A stretch of 53,158 bases of DNA from an uncultured Clostridium sp. (GTDB lineage: Bacteria > Bacillota > Clostridia > Lachnospirales > Lachnospiraceae), in assembly GCA_947644195.1 (NCBI GenBank), contig CANRZB010000020.1, forward strand, positions 1-53,158, read 5' to 3'. The notes under the pieces are model-generated. The model saw nothing but the letters and a program-made list of their open reading frames with translations. It was not told the origin of the DNA and ran no database searches. Shown piece by piece: positions 25,211 through 35,220 of this stretch. Position 1 is the stretch's first letter, and every line of letters starts with the position of its first letter. The position numbers and the translations under genes were made by a program.

Positions 25211-25320
25211 GCGATTTTAGTGGAAGATGTTTTGTGCCTTTCTAGCGATTTTGGCGAGAGATGTTTTTTGCCTTTATTGTTTTTTGGCGGAAACGGATTA
25301 TGATTTTTTGTGCCTGCATT
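25211..25320 (+). repeat. Imperfect tandem repeats, about 34-nt period, in the degV leader
   Basis: Unit 1 begins GCGATTTTAGTGGAAGATGT at 25211 and unit 2 begins GCGATTTTGGCGAGAGATGT at 25245. A third, more degenerate unit starts near 25279 (TTTTTTGGCGGA). Each ends in a T-rich run plus TGCCT. They lie between promoter and start codon. Confidence 0.6.
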
Positions 25321-25344
25321 GCGAAATCAGAAAAGAGGTGTCCT

Positions 25345-26277
25345 ATGGAATATCAGGTAATGAGTGACGGTGCATGCGATCTGACAATGGATTTGCGTGA
25401 GAAGTATCATATACAGGTAGTGCCTTTTTATGTATCTTTTGACGGTGATCATTATTATAAGGAGATTGATGAAATCGGTATCCGTGAAGTATATGAGAGG
25501 ATGGTACAGGAGCCAAAGAATTATCCGAAGACTTCCCTTCCGTCTGTCCAAAATTATTTAGATGCATTTTTGCCACACGTGGAAGCCGGACGTGGTGTAA
25601 TTTGTTTTACGATTACAACTTCTCTGAGTGGTTCTTATAATTCGGCAGTGAATGCCAAAGAGATCATTGAGGAGGATCATCCCGATGCCAAGATTACGGT
25701 AATTAATTCCATGGGTGCTACGGTAATGCAGGAGATTCATGTGATTGAAGCGGCAAAAATGCAGATGGACGGTTACACTTATGAAGAAGTGGTTGAAACG
25801 GCAACAGGTCAGATGAGGGAAAGTGGCCGGATATTTTTTACCGTGGGAGATTTGGACTATTTGCAGCATGGTGGACGGATCGGTAAATTGGCGGGGATGG
25901 CAGGAACGGTGTTAAAGCTTAAGCCGATGATTACATTAAAGGATGGTGAGATTGAGTCGTCAGGCGTGGCTCGCAGCCGGAAAAAATCCATGTTAAAAGT
26001 TATCGAGATTATGAAGAACCATTTTGAAAATAGTGGGGAGGATCCAAAAGATTACTATTACTATTTGGGATTCGGTTATGATGAAGATGAGGGAAAAGAG
26101 TTCCAGGCATTGGTGGATGCGCAGTTAAAAGAGATGGGAGTAACGGAACCATCCCGTTTGATGCAGATTGGTGCTACTATTTGTGTACACACAGGTCCAT
26201 ATGCGCTGGGCATCGGCCTGATGAAGAAATATTCTGCCTGTGCTGAGGCTAAGGCGAAGCAGAGATGCACCGCATAA
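25345..26277 (+). CDS. DegV family fatty-acid-binding protein (FakB-like)
   Basis: This 310-aa protein has the DegV two-domain fold. It starts YQVMSDGACDL, typical of the nucleotide/acyl-phosphate region, and has TSLPSVQNYLD, then the ITTSLSGSYNSA loop that binds the fatty-acid carboxylate. HGGRIGKLAGMAGTVLKLKPMI comes after that. FakB proteins present host or recycled fatty acids to FakA kinase. ATG 25345 follows AGAGGTGT; an upstream frame to 25261 lies in the repeat leader and is not favoured. Confidence 0.88.
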   Translation: MEYQVMSDGACDLTMDLREKYHIQVVPFYVSFDGDHYYKEIDEIGIREVYERMVQEPKNYPKTSLPSVQNYLDAFLPHVEAGRGVICFTITTSLSGSYNSAVNAKEIIEEDHPDAKITVINSMGATVMQEIHVIEAAKMQMDGYTYEEVVETATGQMRESGRIFFTVGDLDYLQHGGRIGKLAGMAGTVLKLKPMITLKDGEIESSGVARSRKKSMLKVIEIMKNHFENSGEDPKDYYYYLGFGYDEDEGKEFQALVDAQLKEMGVTEPSRLMQIGATICVHTGPYALGIGLMKKYSACAEAKAKQRCTA

Positions 26278-26309
26278 TGGTAGTGAGAAATCAATAAAAA
26301 CAATGAGAC

Positions 26310-26357
26310 AGGAAAATCCTTTTCCAGGGTAGAGTAATGAGGAAAGGGATTTTCTTT
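26310..26357 (+). terminator. Terminator after degV
   Basis: GGAAAATCCTTTTCC (26311-26325) pairs with GGAAAGGGATTTTC (26341-26354), followed by a T-rich tail. Confidence 0.8.
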
Positions 26358-26433
26358 GTCTATGATGTTTGGTATCTTGAAAAAGATAGGTAGCAAAAGG
26401 GCAAATTTTTGTTTCGCGAGAAAGAGGTAGAGT

Positions 26434-26922
26434 ATGATACAACATCCGATAGAGCCAGTCTATGATGCTGCCAGCAGAGTATTAATCCTTGGGAGTTTTC
26501 CGTCTGTGAAATCTAGGGAAGCAGGTTTTTTCTACGGGCATCCCCAGAACCGTTTTTGGAAGGTGTTGGCGGCGGTTACCGGGCAGGAAGTTCCCATTAC
26601 GATCCCGGACAAGAGAACATTTTTGCTGCGCAATCATATTGCAGTTTGGGATGTGATTCAGTCTTGTGATATCGTTGGTTCTTCGGACAGTAGTATTAAA
26701 AATGTCGTGGCAAATGATTTATCTCCTATTTTGAATCAGTCAGAAATTCACAGAATATATGTCAATGGGAAGAAAGCGGAACAGTTATATCAAAAATACA
26801 TATATCCGCAGACGAAAATGGAAGCGGTTTGCCTGCCGTCGACTAGTCCGGCAAATGCGGCTTGGAATATGGAACGATTAAAGACTGCCTGGCTGGAGAT
26901 CCAGGATTTCTGTAAAGAATGA
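26434..26922 (+). CDS. DNA-deoxyinosine glycosylase (UDG superfamily)
   Basis: In this 162-aa protein, the UDG-fold motifs are VLILGSFPSVKSREAGFFYGHPQNRFWK (motif I region, with the conserved GHPQNRFW) and IAVWDVI. The C-terminal LPSTSPANAAW matches motif II of the HDG/UDG family 6 enzymes. These remove hypoxanthine from deaminated DNA. It is transcribed alone after the degV terminator. Confidence 0.88.
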   Translation: MIQHPIEPVYDAASRVLILGSFPSVKSREAGFFYGHPQNRFWKVLAAVTGQEVPITIPDKRTFLLRNHIAVWDVIQSCDIVGSSDSSIKNVVANDLSPILNQSEIHRIYVNGKKAEQLYQKYIYPQTKMEAVCLPSTSPANAAWNMERLKTAWLEIQDFCKE

Positions 26923-27021
26923 AATACAAAGGTTTATGGAAAAAATGTGGTAATGATTCCATGCATAGCAAATTTCTGATTGTTGATACTAAGATAAAAT
27001 GAGACGTCAGGAGGTAATGGA

Positions 27022-27213
27022 ATGATTACAGATGGTGGTGTCAATGCATTTGGACTTAGTATCGCATTAACGAATAAGACAGAAATTGCAAATAGTGAAA
27101 TGGATGCAGAGGAAGAAGCGAAATTTCTTGAGGAGGAGAAGAAAGATAAGCTTCAACAGGAAGTGAATCTGATGGTCAATCAGATTGGTAAGATCAACCA
27201 GCCCTTGGGATAA
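27022..27213 (+). CDS. Small acidic protein, 63 aa, unknown
   Basis: ATG 27022 follows a perfect AGGAGG. The product has an N-terminal polar part and an Glu/Lys-rich helix (EEEAKFLEEEKKDKLQQEV). It precedes the glycerophosphodiesterase gene by about 70 nt. No family was recognised. Confidence 0.6.
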   Translation: MITDGGVNAFGLSIALTNKTEIANSEMDAEEEAKFLEEEKKDKLQQEVNLMVNQIGKINQPLG

Positions 27214-27283
27214 GGCAGCAGTGTTCTTCCGGCATCCTTTTACAGATATAAAAATAATCTGGAAAAGATCTGGGAGGGCAAAT

Positions 27284-28111
27284 ATGAATCTCTTGTTATT
27301 CTTATTATTGCTGGCTGCCATAGTGGTATTATATCTATTATGTATTAAGCCAAACAATACCAGAACGGAAAAGATGAAAGTATTTGAAAAGGTCTTTATA
27401 GCGCATCGGGGATTATTTGATCAGACAGAGGCGCCGGAAAATTCTATGGAAGCGTTTCGTCGGGCGGTCGATGGCGGTTATGGGATTGAACTGGATGTAC
27501 AGCTGACAGCGGACGGTAAGTTGGTGGTATTTCATGATGAGTCGTTAAAACGGATGTGCGGTGTAGCACGGAAACTATGGAAATGCAATTACCGGGAAAT
27601 AAGTCAGTACCATTTGTTGGATACAAAGGAGAAGATTCCTTTGCTGCAAGATGTTTTGCAAATGGTGGGAGGCAGAGTTCCATTGATCATCGAGATTAAA
27701 CGAGAGGGAAATGGGATTCGTACAGCCGAAGCATTGTCCCATCATTTGAAAAAATATCAGGGAGATTGCTGTGTGGAATCTTTTGACCCCAGAATACTGT
27801 ATTGGTTTCGGAAACATGATCCCCAGATTTTGCGTGGTCAGCTCTCCACGAATTTTTGGTTGCATGATAAGAAAAGACCCTGGTATGTGAAAATGTTTAT
27901 GACAAATTTATTGACGAATTTTTATGCTAAACCGGATTTTATTGCCTACAATTATAAATATGCCAGCCAGTTATCATTACAGATATGTCGCTGTCTCTAT
28001 CATACAGAATTGGTGGCATGGACGGTTCGAAGTCCAGAGGAGTTAGAACAGGCGAGAGATTCCTTTCGTGTTTTTATCTTTGACGGATTTATTCCATCCG
28101 AACGGACATGA
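27284..28111 (+). CDS. Membrane-anchored glycerophosphodiester phosphodiesterase
   Basis: This 275-aa protein starts at ATG 27284 after GGGAGGG. It has an N-terminal membrane segment (about 1-22). The GDPD domain shows the catalytic AHRG (residues about 40-43) and APENSMEAF, then GIELDVQLTADGKLVVFHDESLKRM with metal-binding Glu and Asp. IPLIIEIK comes later. It hydrolyses glycerophosphodiesters to glycerol-3-phosphate and an alcohol, likely during lipid or teichoic-acid turnover. An upstream frame from 27185 overlaps the small gene and is less likely. Confidence 0.9.
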   Translation: MNLLLFLLLLAAIVVLYLLCIKPNNTRTEKMKVFEKVFIAHRGLFDQTEAPENSMEAFRRAVDGGYGIELDVQLTADGKLVVFHDESLKRMCGVARKLWKCNYREISQYHLLDTKEKIPLLQDVLQMVGGRVPLIIEIKREGNGIRTAEALSHHLKKYQGDCCVESFDPRILYWFRKHDPQILRGQLSTNFWLHDKKRPWYVKMFMTNLLTNFYAKPDFIAYNYKYASQLSLQICRCLYHTELVAWTVRSPEELEQARDSFRVFIFDGFIPSERT

Positions 28112-28314
28112 CAGAGCTTTTTGATTGTGGTAGAATAATAGATATCCTACCTGCCAGGGACGAATAATGCCTGATGTTAGTAGTGCGGGAACCATATTCC
28201 AGCCGAACGACACAGACAGGGATTGTATAGGAAAAATGATGGCGAGGGAGGGTGGAAACAATTATTTATGCAAAAGAACCGTTGGTAAGCAATGCAAGGA
28301 GAGGTAACAAACGA

Positions 28315-29328
28315 ATGGCAGAATATCAGAGAAGCCCAGAGGAGGAAGAGTTTTTAAGTCATTATGATATGGCAAAGTATGACAGGCCGTCGATTGCAGC
28401 GGATATCGCTGTATTTTCCATTATGGGAAAAAGAAATCGGTCGGATAAGGAACTGGTACAGGATGAAGACAATTATCGGAAATCGCCGGAGAAAAAATTA
28501 AAACTTCTGTTGATTAAACGGGCAGAATATCCCTATCGTGAACAATGGGCGCTGCCGGGTGGATTTTGTCAGAGCAAGGAAGAGGTGTATCAAGCGGCGA
28601 GAAGGGAATTGTATGAAGAAACCCATGTGAAGGACGTATACTTAAGGCTGGCTGGAATTTACAGTGATATGGGGAGAGATCCCAGAGGCTGGATAATTTC
28701 TAATACGTTTCTGGCATTGATTGATGGAGAGCAATGTAGCCTGAAAGCGGACACGGATGCCTGGGAAGCCAGATGGTTTGATGTGGAATTTGAGAGCAGG
28801 CAAAAAAACAAACAGATCCAGGGATCTACTGCTTTGATTGAGAATGAACATAAATTGACGTTGAAGAGTACGGATTTGGGTGCAACTAATTTGGAACCGA
28901 GCCTGTCAGACACGGAAACAGTTACACGTTCTGCGAAGCAGTCCCTACATAAAGAGGAAGAAGTATCTGTCTCTGCGATAATTCAAGAGAAAAGGGAGTT
29001 TAAGAATTATCATGAAACAGTGCAGTATGAAGTGACTCAAAATAATGGTTTTGCTTTTGATCATGCAAAAATTATAACTTGCACGTTGTTGTCACTACGT
29101 CAGCAGACAGAATTTAATGGAAATATTGTGTTTGATTTTTTGCCGGAATTATTTACGATGGCGGATTTACAAAGGGCATTTGAAATTATTTTAGACCGGA
29201 AATTGCTTGTCGCTAATTTTCGCAGAAAAATGGCGCCGTTGGTGAAAGAGACAGACCAGATTTTAGAGGGGGCGGGACACCGGCCTGCTAAATTATTCCG
29301 GCGTAACGTAGAAATGTTTTATCGTTAA
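28315..29328 (+). CDS. Second NrtR-like Nudix protein with an insertion
   Basis: This protein of about 337 aa starts at ATG 28315 after AAGGAGAGG; GTG 28252 is possible. The Nudix box GGFCQSKEEVYQAARRELYEETHV (about 80-103) is complete. The C-terminal winged-helix region ends GHRPAKLFR, like the NrtR at 22822. Between them (about 180-255) is a polar insertion rich in Thr, Ser and Glu that the other copy lacks. It could regulate another nucleotide-linked pathway or be a Nudix hydrolase. No operator like the nrtR palindrome was seen before it. Confidence 0.75.
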   Translation: MAEYQRSPEEEEFLSHYDMAKYDRPSIAADIAVFSIMGKRNRSDKELVQDEDNYRKSPEKKLKLLLIKRAEYPYREQWALPGGFCQSKEEVYQAARRELYEETHVKDVYLRLAGIYSDMGRDPRGWIISNTFLALIDGEQCSLKADTDAWEARWFDVEFESRQKNKQIQGSTALIENEHKLTLKSTDLGATNLEPSLSDTETVTRSAKQSLHKEEEVSVSAIIQEKREFKNYHETVQYEVTQNNGFAFDHAKIITCTLLSLRQQTEFNGNIVFDFLPELFTMADLQRAFEIILDRKLLVANFRRKMAPLVKETDQILEGAGHRPAKLFRRNVEMFYR

Positions 29329-29473
29329 GGCAAGATAGAGGAAGCAATTATTTAAATATAAGAAAAAGACAGGTATTGCCAGGGGGATTTCACTTGAAAA
29401 TCCCCCTGATGCGTGTTATGCTATCCAATATAATATTTTTTCACAGGCTCATTGGCGTAGAAACGAGGGAATT

Positions 29474-29905
29474 ATGAAACAGAGAGGAAAATGGAATTAC
29501 CTGCAGATTTTGCTGGCGATCGTGATTGCATTTTCGGGAATATGTACCTATTCTTCGGATACATACTCTCTGTTTTGCCATACCAATGATTCTGCGCCCA
29601 ATACAATAACGCAGGCTCTGGATGCCACGCAGTTGCAGCCGGATGTTTGTGGGACAGAGCAGTTAAATTCATTTAATATGCGCAGCATGTTAAAACAGAT
29701 TGCGCAGAAAAGTCAATCCCGTATCAGGTCGATACGGCAGCGCAGCCATTCTCGGTGTGTGCTATCTTTATTAACCGGAGCATTTCTGCCCGGTTCTTTC
29801 CAGCGTAATGATCAGGAAATATGGATGCATGAAGGCTGTAGCATTATGTGCAGTGCTCGGCTGATTATTGAGTACATCCATCATCAGGACGGTTCCAAAG
29901 GTTAA
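29474..29905 (+). CDS. Putative exported protein, 143 aa
   Basis: ATG 29474 follows GAGGGAATT. The N-terminus is a signal-anchor (residues 8-26). The rest is Cys- and Ser-rich with no recognised domain. It is a lone gene between the Nudix gene and two tiny membrane genes. Confidence 0.55.
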   Translation: MKQRGKWNYLQILLAIVIAFSGICTYSSDTYSLFCHTNDSAPNTITQALDATQLQPDVCGTEQLNSFNMRSMLKQIAQKSQSRIRSIRQRSHSRCVLSLLTGAFLPGSFQRNDQEIWMHEGCSIMCSARLIIEYIHHQDGSKG

Positions 29906-30065
29906 ATCGTGTTACAGGTTTTTGTGGAGAAAGGATTCTTTTTTAGAACTTTTTTCAGACGGTACGGAACGAAAAATTAGATCTGGCAGGCAGGTCTTTC
30001 TTTTGCGTACCATAATTTTAGAAGAATATGGAACATAACATGATTTAATGATAAGGAGAGTTATT

Positions 30066-30191
30066 ATGATGACAACTATTTTATTAATTGGCGTAGGTGT
30101 AGTTATTCTTGGCGTGGCTGCTTTTAGCTGGTGGTTTGAGAACGTGGGAGAAAGCCAGACGGAGCAGAATCAGGAAGAGGAAAAACATTGA
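30066..30191 (+). CDS. Very small membrane protein, 41 aa
   Basis: Tandem ATG codons at 30066/30069 follow TAAGGAGAG. One membrane segment (about 4-24) with an acidic tail (ESQTEQNQEEEKH). Such single-span proteins often act as regulators or as toxins of small modules. No antitoxin RNA was recognised. Confidence 0.55.
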   Translation: MMTTILLIGVGVVILGVAAFSWWFENVGESQTEQNQEEEKH

Positions 30192-30272
30192 TTGGCGCCA
30201 GTCAAAATTAGATCAGCAGATGAAATTTTAGATGGAGATAGAAGTATAAAATAGTACAGAAATGAGGATATT

Positions 30273-30416
30273 ATGAATATTGGAATGTGGATATTGATGA
30301 TTGTTGGAGGGATTTTTGGAGTTGGCCCGGTGGGGGGAATGGTAGTAGGAATCATTGGTGTGATTATCTATAAAATCTACCGCTCCTGCAAATATCATAT
30401 TTCTTTATATGATTAA
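30273..30416 (+). CDS. Very small membrane protein, 47 aa
   Basis: ATG 30273 follows GAAATGAGG. Its hydrophobic N-terminal 35 residues are Gly-rich (GGIFGVGPVGGMVVGIIGV) and could form one long or two short membrane helices. It lies 82 nt after the previous small gene. The function is unknown. Confidence 0.5.
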   Translation: MNIGMWILMIVGGIFGVGPVGGMVVGIIGVIIYKIYRSCKYHISLYD

Positions 30417-30829
30417 ACGAGGATGGAAGATTAAGTTCTTGTAAAAGGAATCATAAATACCAGAGAATCTGTCGGAAGCCGTATTGTTTCGAATTGTTAA
30501 GAAGATCAAAGCGTTACATACGTTAAAGTTAGATTTCCGATAGCGCTCTGGTATTTTTTGTTCTCGCATGAGAGTTTCGAACTGCGAATCCTTTTGTTCT
30601 TGGGTACGGTATTCAGACCGGTTCTGTGACAATTCACAAACTTTGTGACGAATGATAAGATGATCGCCCTATTACCAAGCTGTTTGTAAAATATTGTATT
30701 TAATTAAGCTCCTTGTTAATATAATTCTACCAGAAGATATCATTTAAGAATTCATTTATGAATTATATCCCGGGAGAATGATATCGGGTGAGAGTGAAAG
30801 AATAAAAAAATGAAGGGAGTGTTGCAACA
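30417..30829. other. 413-nt non-coding gap before the PTS gene
   Basis: The right half holds a candidate promoter (TATAAT at 30720-30725) and palindromes described separately. The left half contains only a weak minus-strand open frame with a TTG start, which I do not call. Confidence 0.5.
30749..30785. promoter_or_regulatory. Palindromic operator candidate before the PTS gene
   Basis: AATTCATTTATGAATT (30749-30764) is a near-perfect palindrome (7-bp arms, TT centre). Around it, GATATCATT (30736-30744) pairs with AATGATATC (30777-30785). It lies downstream of TATAAT at 30720, a good position for an RpiR-type repressor or activator encoded in this cluster. Confidence 0.6.
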
Positions 30830-32959
30830 ATGATGCAAAAAATTCAAAAGTTCGGTGGCGCAATGTTTACACCGGTACTTCTATTTTCTTTTGCAGGTGT
30901 CATGGTTGGTATCGGTACCTTGTGCACGACGGAAGCAGTGCTGGGTTCCCTGGCTGCTCCGACGAGCATGTGGTACCTGATCTGGAACGTCATCCTGCAG
31001 GGCGCCTGGTGTGTGTTTAACCAATTGCCGTTGCTGTTTGTGGTCGGACTGCCTATTGGTCTGGCAAAGAAGCAGGCTGCTCGTTGCTGTATGGAGGCGT
31101 TGGTTCTGTATCTGACGTTCCAATATTTTGTCAGTACCATTCTGGCACAGTGGGGAAATGTATTTGGGGTTGATTTTGCGACAGAAGTTGGTGGTTCCAG
31201 TGGTTTGACCATGATAGCCAATATCAAGACGCTGGATATGGGTATGTTTGGAGCGCTGTTGGTTTCGGGCATCGTGATCTATCTGCATAACAAATTCTTT
31301 GATACGGAGCTGCCGGATTGGCTGGGATCATTTAATGGATCCACCTTTATCTTTATGATCGGTTTCTTCGTGATGCTGCCGGTTGCCTTGCTTTCCGTGC
31401 TGATCTGGCCAAATATTCAGCATGGCATGCAGATTTTCCAAAATTTTGTGATGACAAGTGGTCCTTTGGGAGTTTGGGTATTTATCTTCCTGGAACGGTT
31501 GTTGATTCCATTTGGTTTACATCATCTAATGTACAGCCCGTTCTATTATGACAATCTGGTATGTCCAGGTGGTATTTATTCCTATTGGGCAACGCAGCTG
31601 CCGGATTTGGCTGCATCAACGGCTTCTTTGAAGTCCTTGTGTCCGGAGGCATCCTTCACAGCTACCAGTTTTTCAAAGGTCTTTGGATGTCCTGGTATTG
31701 CCCTGGCGTTCTACGCAACGGCAAAACCGGAGAAGAAGAAACAGTTGATGGGTCTGCTGGTTCCGATCACATTGACCGCCATTGTCTGTGGTGTAACGGA
31801 GCCGATTGAGTTTACCTTCCTGTTTATGGCGCCAGCGTTGTTCGTTGTGCATGCATTCCTGGCAGCTTGTATTTCTACAACAATGAATCTGTTTGGAATT
31901 GTCGGGGTATTTGCCGGCGGGTTAATTGAGATGAGTTCTCTGAACTTTATTCCATTGATGACCTCGCACTGGAAAGAATATCTGTTGATGTTGGTAATCG
32001 GATTGATTTATACCGGAATCTGGTTCCTGGTATTCCGCTTCCTGATTTTGAAATTTGATTTTAAGACACCGGGACGTGAAGATACGGACGAGACAAAGTT
32101 TTATTCCAAGGCAGAGTTTCGGGCGAAACAGGCCGGCGGTGCTGAGATGGATAAGAAGACGATGCTGGCAGCGCTGATTCTGGAAGGTCTGGGCGGCGCC
32201 GACAATATTGTGGATGTGACGAACTGTGCCACCCGTCTTCGTGTCAATGTCAAAGATCCTGCTCCGGTTAAAGATGATGCTTACTTTAAGGGAATTGGTT
32301 CCCATGGTATTTCTAAAAACGGGAAAGCAATGCAGATCATAGTGGGTATGAGTGTGGCAAGTGTCCGTGAAAGATTTGAAAATATCATGGCAAATCCATC
32401 CGCATATGTGTTGGATGCCGGCTCCCAGGATGCAGATCAGCCGGAAGGAAGCACGACAGCATCCTCTGACAGTGGTGCAAAAACGGCGACTTCGGATCTC
32501 CCGATACACGAGCTCAAAGCAGTTGCGAATGGGGAAGCAATGCCAGTAAGTGATGTGCCGGATGAGGTATTTGCTTCCAAAGCATTGGGCGATGGAGTGG
32601 CTGTCGTTGTGACAGACGGTAAAGTGTATGCTCCGGCAGCAGGAGAGATTTCCATGATTGCGGAAACCTTGCATGCTTATGGGATTACGACGGATGACGG
32701 CCTGGAATTGCTCGTGCATATCGGTATTAATACCGTGGAGTTGAAGGGAGAAGGTTTTACACCGAAAGTGAAGGAAGGTGAACGGGTGGAAGCCGGACAG
32801 CTTTTGTGTGAAGTTGATATGAATCTAATGAAAGAGAAAGGGTATCCGATGCACACGCCGATTTTAATGACAAACGGAGATGAGTGTGAGGCGATCCAAC
32901 TGCTTCCAGAAAAGAATGTCAAGGCTGGCCAGACCACGGTAATTACCTATCATAAATAG
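30830..32959 (+). CDS. PTS alpha-glucoside transporter EIICBA
   Basis: This 709-aa protein imports and phosphorylates alpha-glucosides such as maltose. The EIIC domain (about 1-420, eight to ten membrane spans) carries the substrate region GVTEPIEF. The EIIB domain follows with phospho-Cys466 (VTNCATRLRV), then an Ala/Ser linker (about 540-570). A Crr-type EIIA has phospho-His630 in LLVHIGINTVEL. The domain order C-B-A in one chain removes the need for a separate EIIA-Glc. The next gene, a GH4 6-phospho-alpha-glucosidase, fits the substrate class. Confidence 0.92.
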   Translation: MMQKIQKFGGAMFTPVLLFSFAGVMVGIGTLCTTEAVLGSLAAPTSMWYLIWNVILQGAWCVFNQLPLLFVVGLPIGLAKKQAARCCMEALVLYLTFQYFVSTILAQWGNVFGVDFATEVGGSSGLTMIANIKTLDMGMFGALLVSGIVIYLHNKFFDTELPDWLGSFNGSTFIFMIGFFVMLPVALLSVLIWPNIQHGMQIFQNFVMTSGPLGVWVFIFLERLLIPFGLHHLMYSPFYYDNLVCPGGIYSYWATQLPDLAASTASLKSLCPEASFTATSFSKVFGCPGIALAFYATAKPEKKKQLMGLLVPITLTAIVCGVTEPIEFTFLFMAPALFVVHAFLAACISTTMNLFGIVGVFAGGLIEMSSLNFIPLMTSHWKEYLLMLVIGLIYTGIWFLVFRFLILKFDFKTPGREDTDETKFYSKAEFRAKQAGGAEMDKKTMLAALILEGLGGADNIVDVTNCATRLRVNVKDPAPVKDDAYFKGIGSHGISKNGKAMQIIVGMSVASVRERFENIMANPSAYVLDAGSQDADQPEGSTTASSDSGAKTATSDLPIHELKAVANGEAMPVSDVPDEVFASKALGDGVAVVVTDGKVYAPAAGEISMIAETLHAYGITTDDGLELLVHIGINTVELKGEGFTPKVKEGERVEAGQLLCEVDMNLMKEKGYPMHTPILMTNGDECEAIQLLPEKNVKAGQTTVITYHK

Positions 32960-33061
32960 GCAGGCGATCTGTTGGAATATCTGTACAGTGAAACTCGTTG
33001 TTCTAAACAGAGTAGGAAAAGGAAACAGGGTTACAATTTTATAAGGTAGATTTGAAAATAA

Positions 33062-34423
<1,362 letters not shown>

Positions 34424-34532
34424 GATAGATTTCGCATACGGTTCTGTTTGGGGCATGCCTGGAAATCAATCTGCACGATTGGCGGAGAGTAGTTTTCAGG
34501 CGTGTCCTGAAAAAACATAGGAGGGTTCGGAT

Positions 34533-35042
34533 ATGGCTGAGAAAAAGAGAGGGCAGGTTAAGACCTTGCCGGATTATCATAAGAAAGACCGTTGGTTTAC
34601 CATTGCAAAAGTACTTTTAACGCTTTCGCCATTCGTGGCAATCGGATATTTGCAGATGTTCATAGGTGGTGGTGATATATCAACTGTGCTGCAGAAGAAT
34701 CCACAGATTACACTTACCTTTCTGGTTTCTATGGCGGGACCGTTTACAGCGTATCTGATGGGGTTTGCACAGAACCATCTCTACGAGGGGGATGTAGCGT
34801 ACATGATGTCACATCTGGTATTGATTTTTGTGGCAGAAGCAATATTGCGCAATGCGGTATTTATGGTTATTATGACTTTTCTAATGTATCTCGTCTACCA
34901 GATGACAGGAATGTCCCCGCTGGCTTCCTTGCGGATAAAGTGGAAAGATCATTTCTGGAGGGACTTATCCGGCTGTATCGTGTTGATCGTATTTAGTATT
35001 TTCTGTTTGTTTGTATCCGTTCGCCTGGGGACAGTATTTTAA
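34533..35042 (+). CDS. Membrane protein, 169 aa, unknown
   Basis: A polar 25-residue N-terminus is followed by about four hydrophobic spans. It lies about 110 nt after the GH4 gene, probably in the same transcript; an ATG at 34533 follows AGGAGGGTT. No family was recognised. It could be an accessory transporter component or an enzyme partner. Confidence 0.7.
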   Translation: MAEKKRGQVKTLPDYHKKDRWFTIAKVLLTLSPFVAIGYLQMFIGGGDISTVLQKNPQITLTFLVSMAGPFTAYLMGFAQNHLYEGDVAYMMSHLVLIFVAEAILRNAVFMVIMTFLMYLVYQMTGMSPLASLRIKWKDHFWRDLSGCIVLIVFSIFCLFVSVRLGTVF

Positions 35043-35120
35043 TCTTAACTTAGGTAGATTTCTTTGTTCCAAGTACGTTTTATCCTGTCGGGTCCCAATT
35101 AGACAACTCAAATTTAGGTT

Positions 35121-35149
35121 TAGACAATGTCTCGAAAGCGTGTTATGAT
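35121..35149 (+). promoter_or_regulatory. Promoter of the RpiR pair
   Basis: TAGACA (35121-35126), a 17-nt spacer and TATGAT (35144-35149) lie about 70 nt before ATG 35221. Confidence 0.7.
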
Positions 35150-35220
35150 GTTTTTATTAAATCGGTACAATGGCAAGGGCATGATGGCAATGGTGTTGTA
35201 CTGGCGGGAGGTTACGTCCT

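Noticed and set aside
30405-30632. 75-aa minus-strand open frame in the PTS upstream gap
   Set aside because: TTG start, no ribosome site, no recognisable domain, and it crosses a likely regulatory region.
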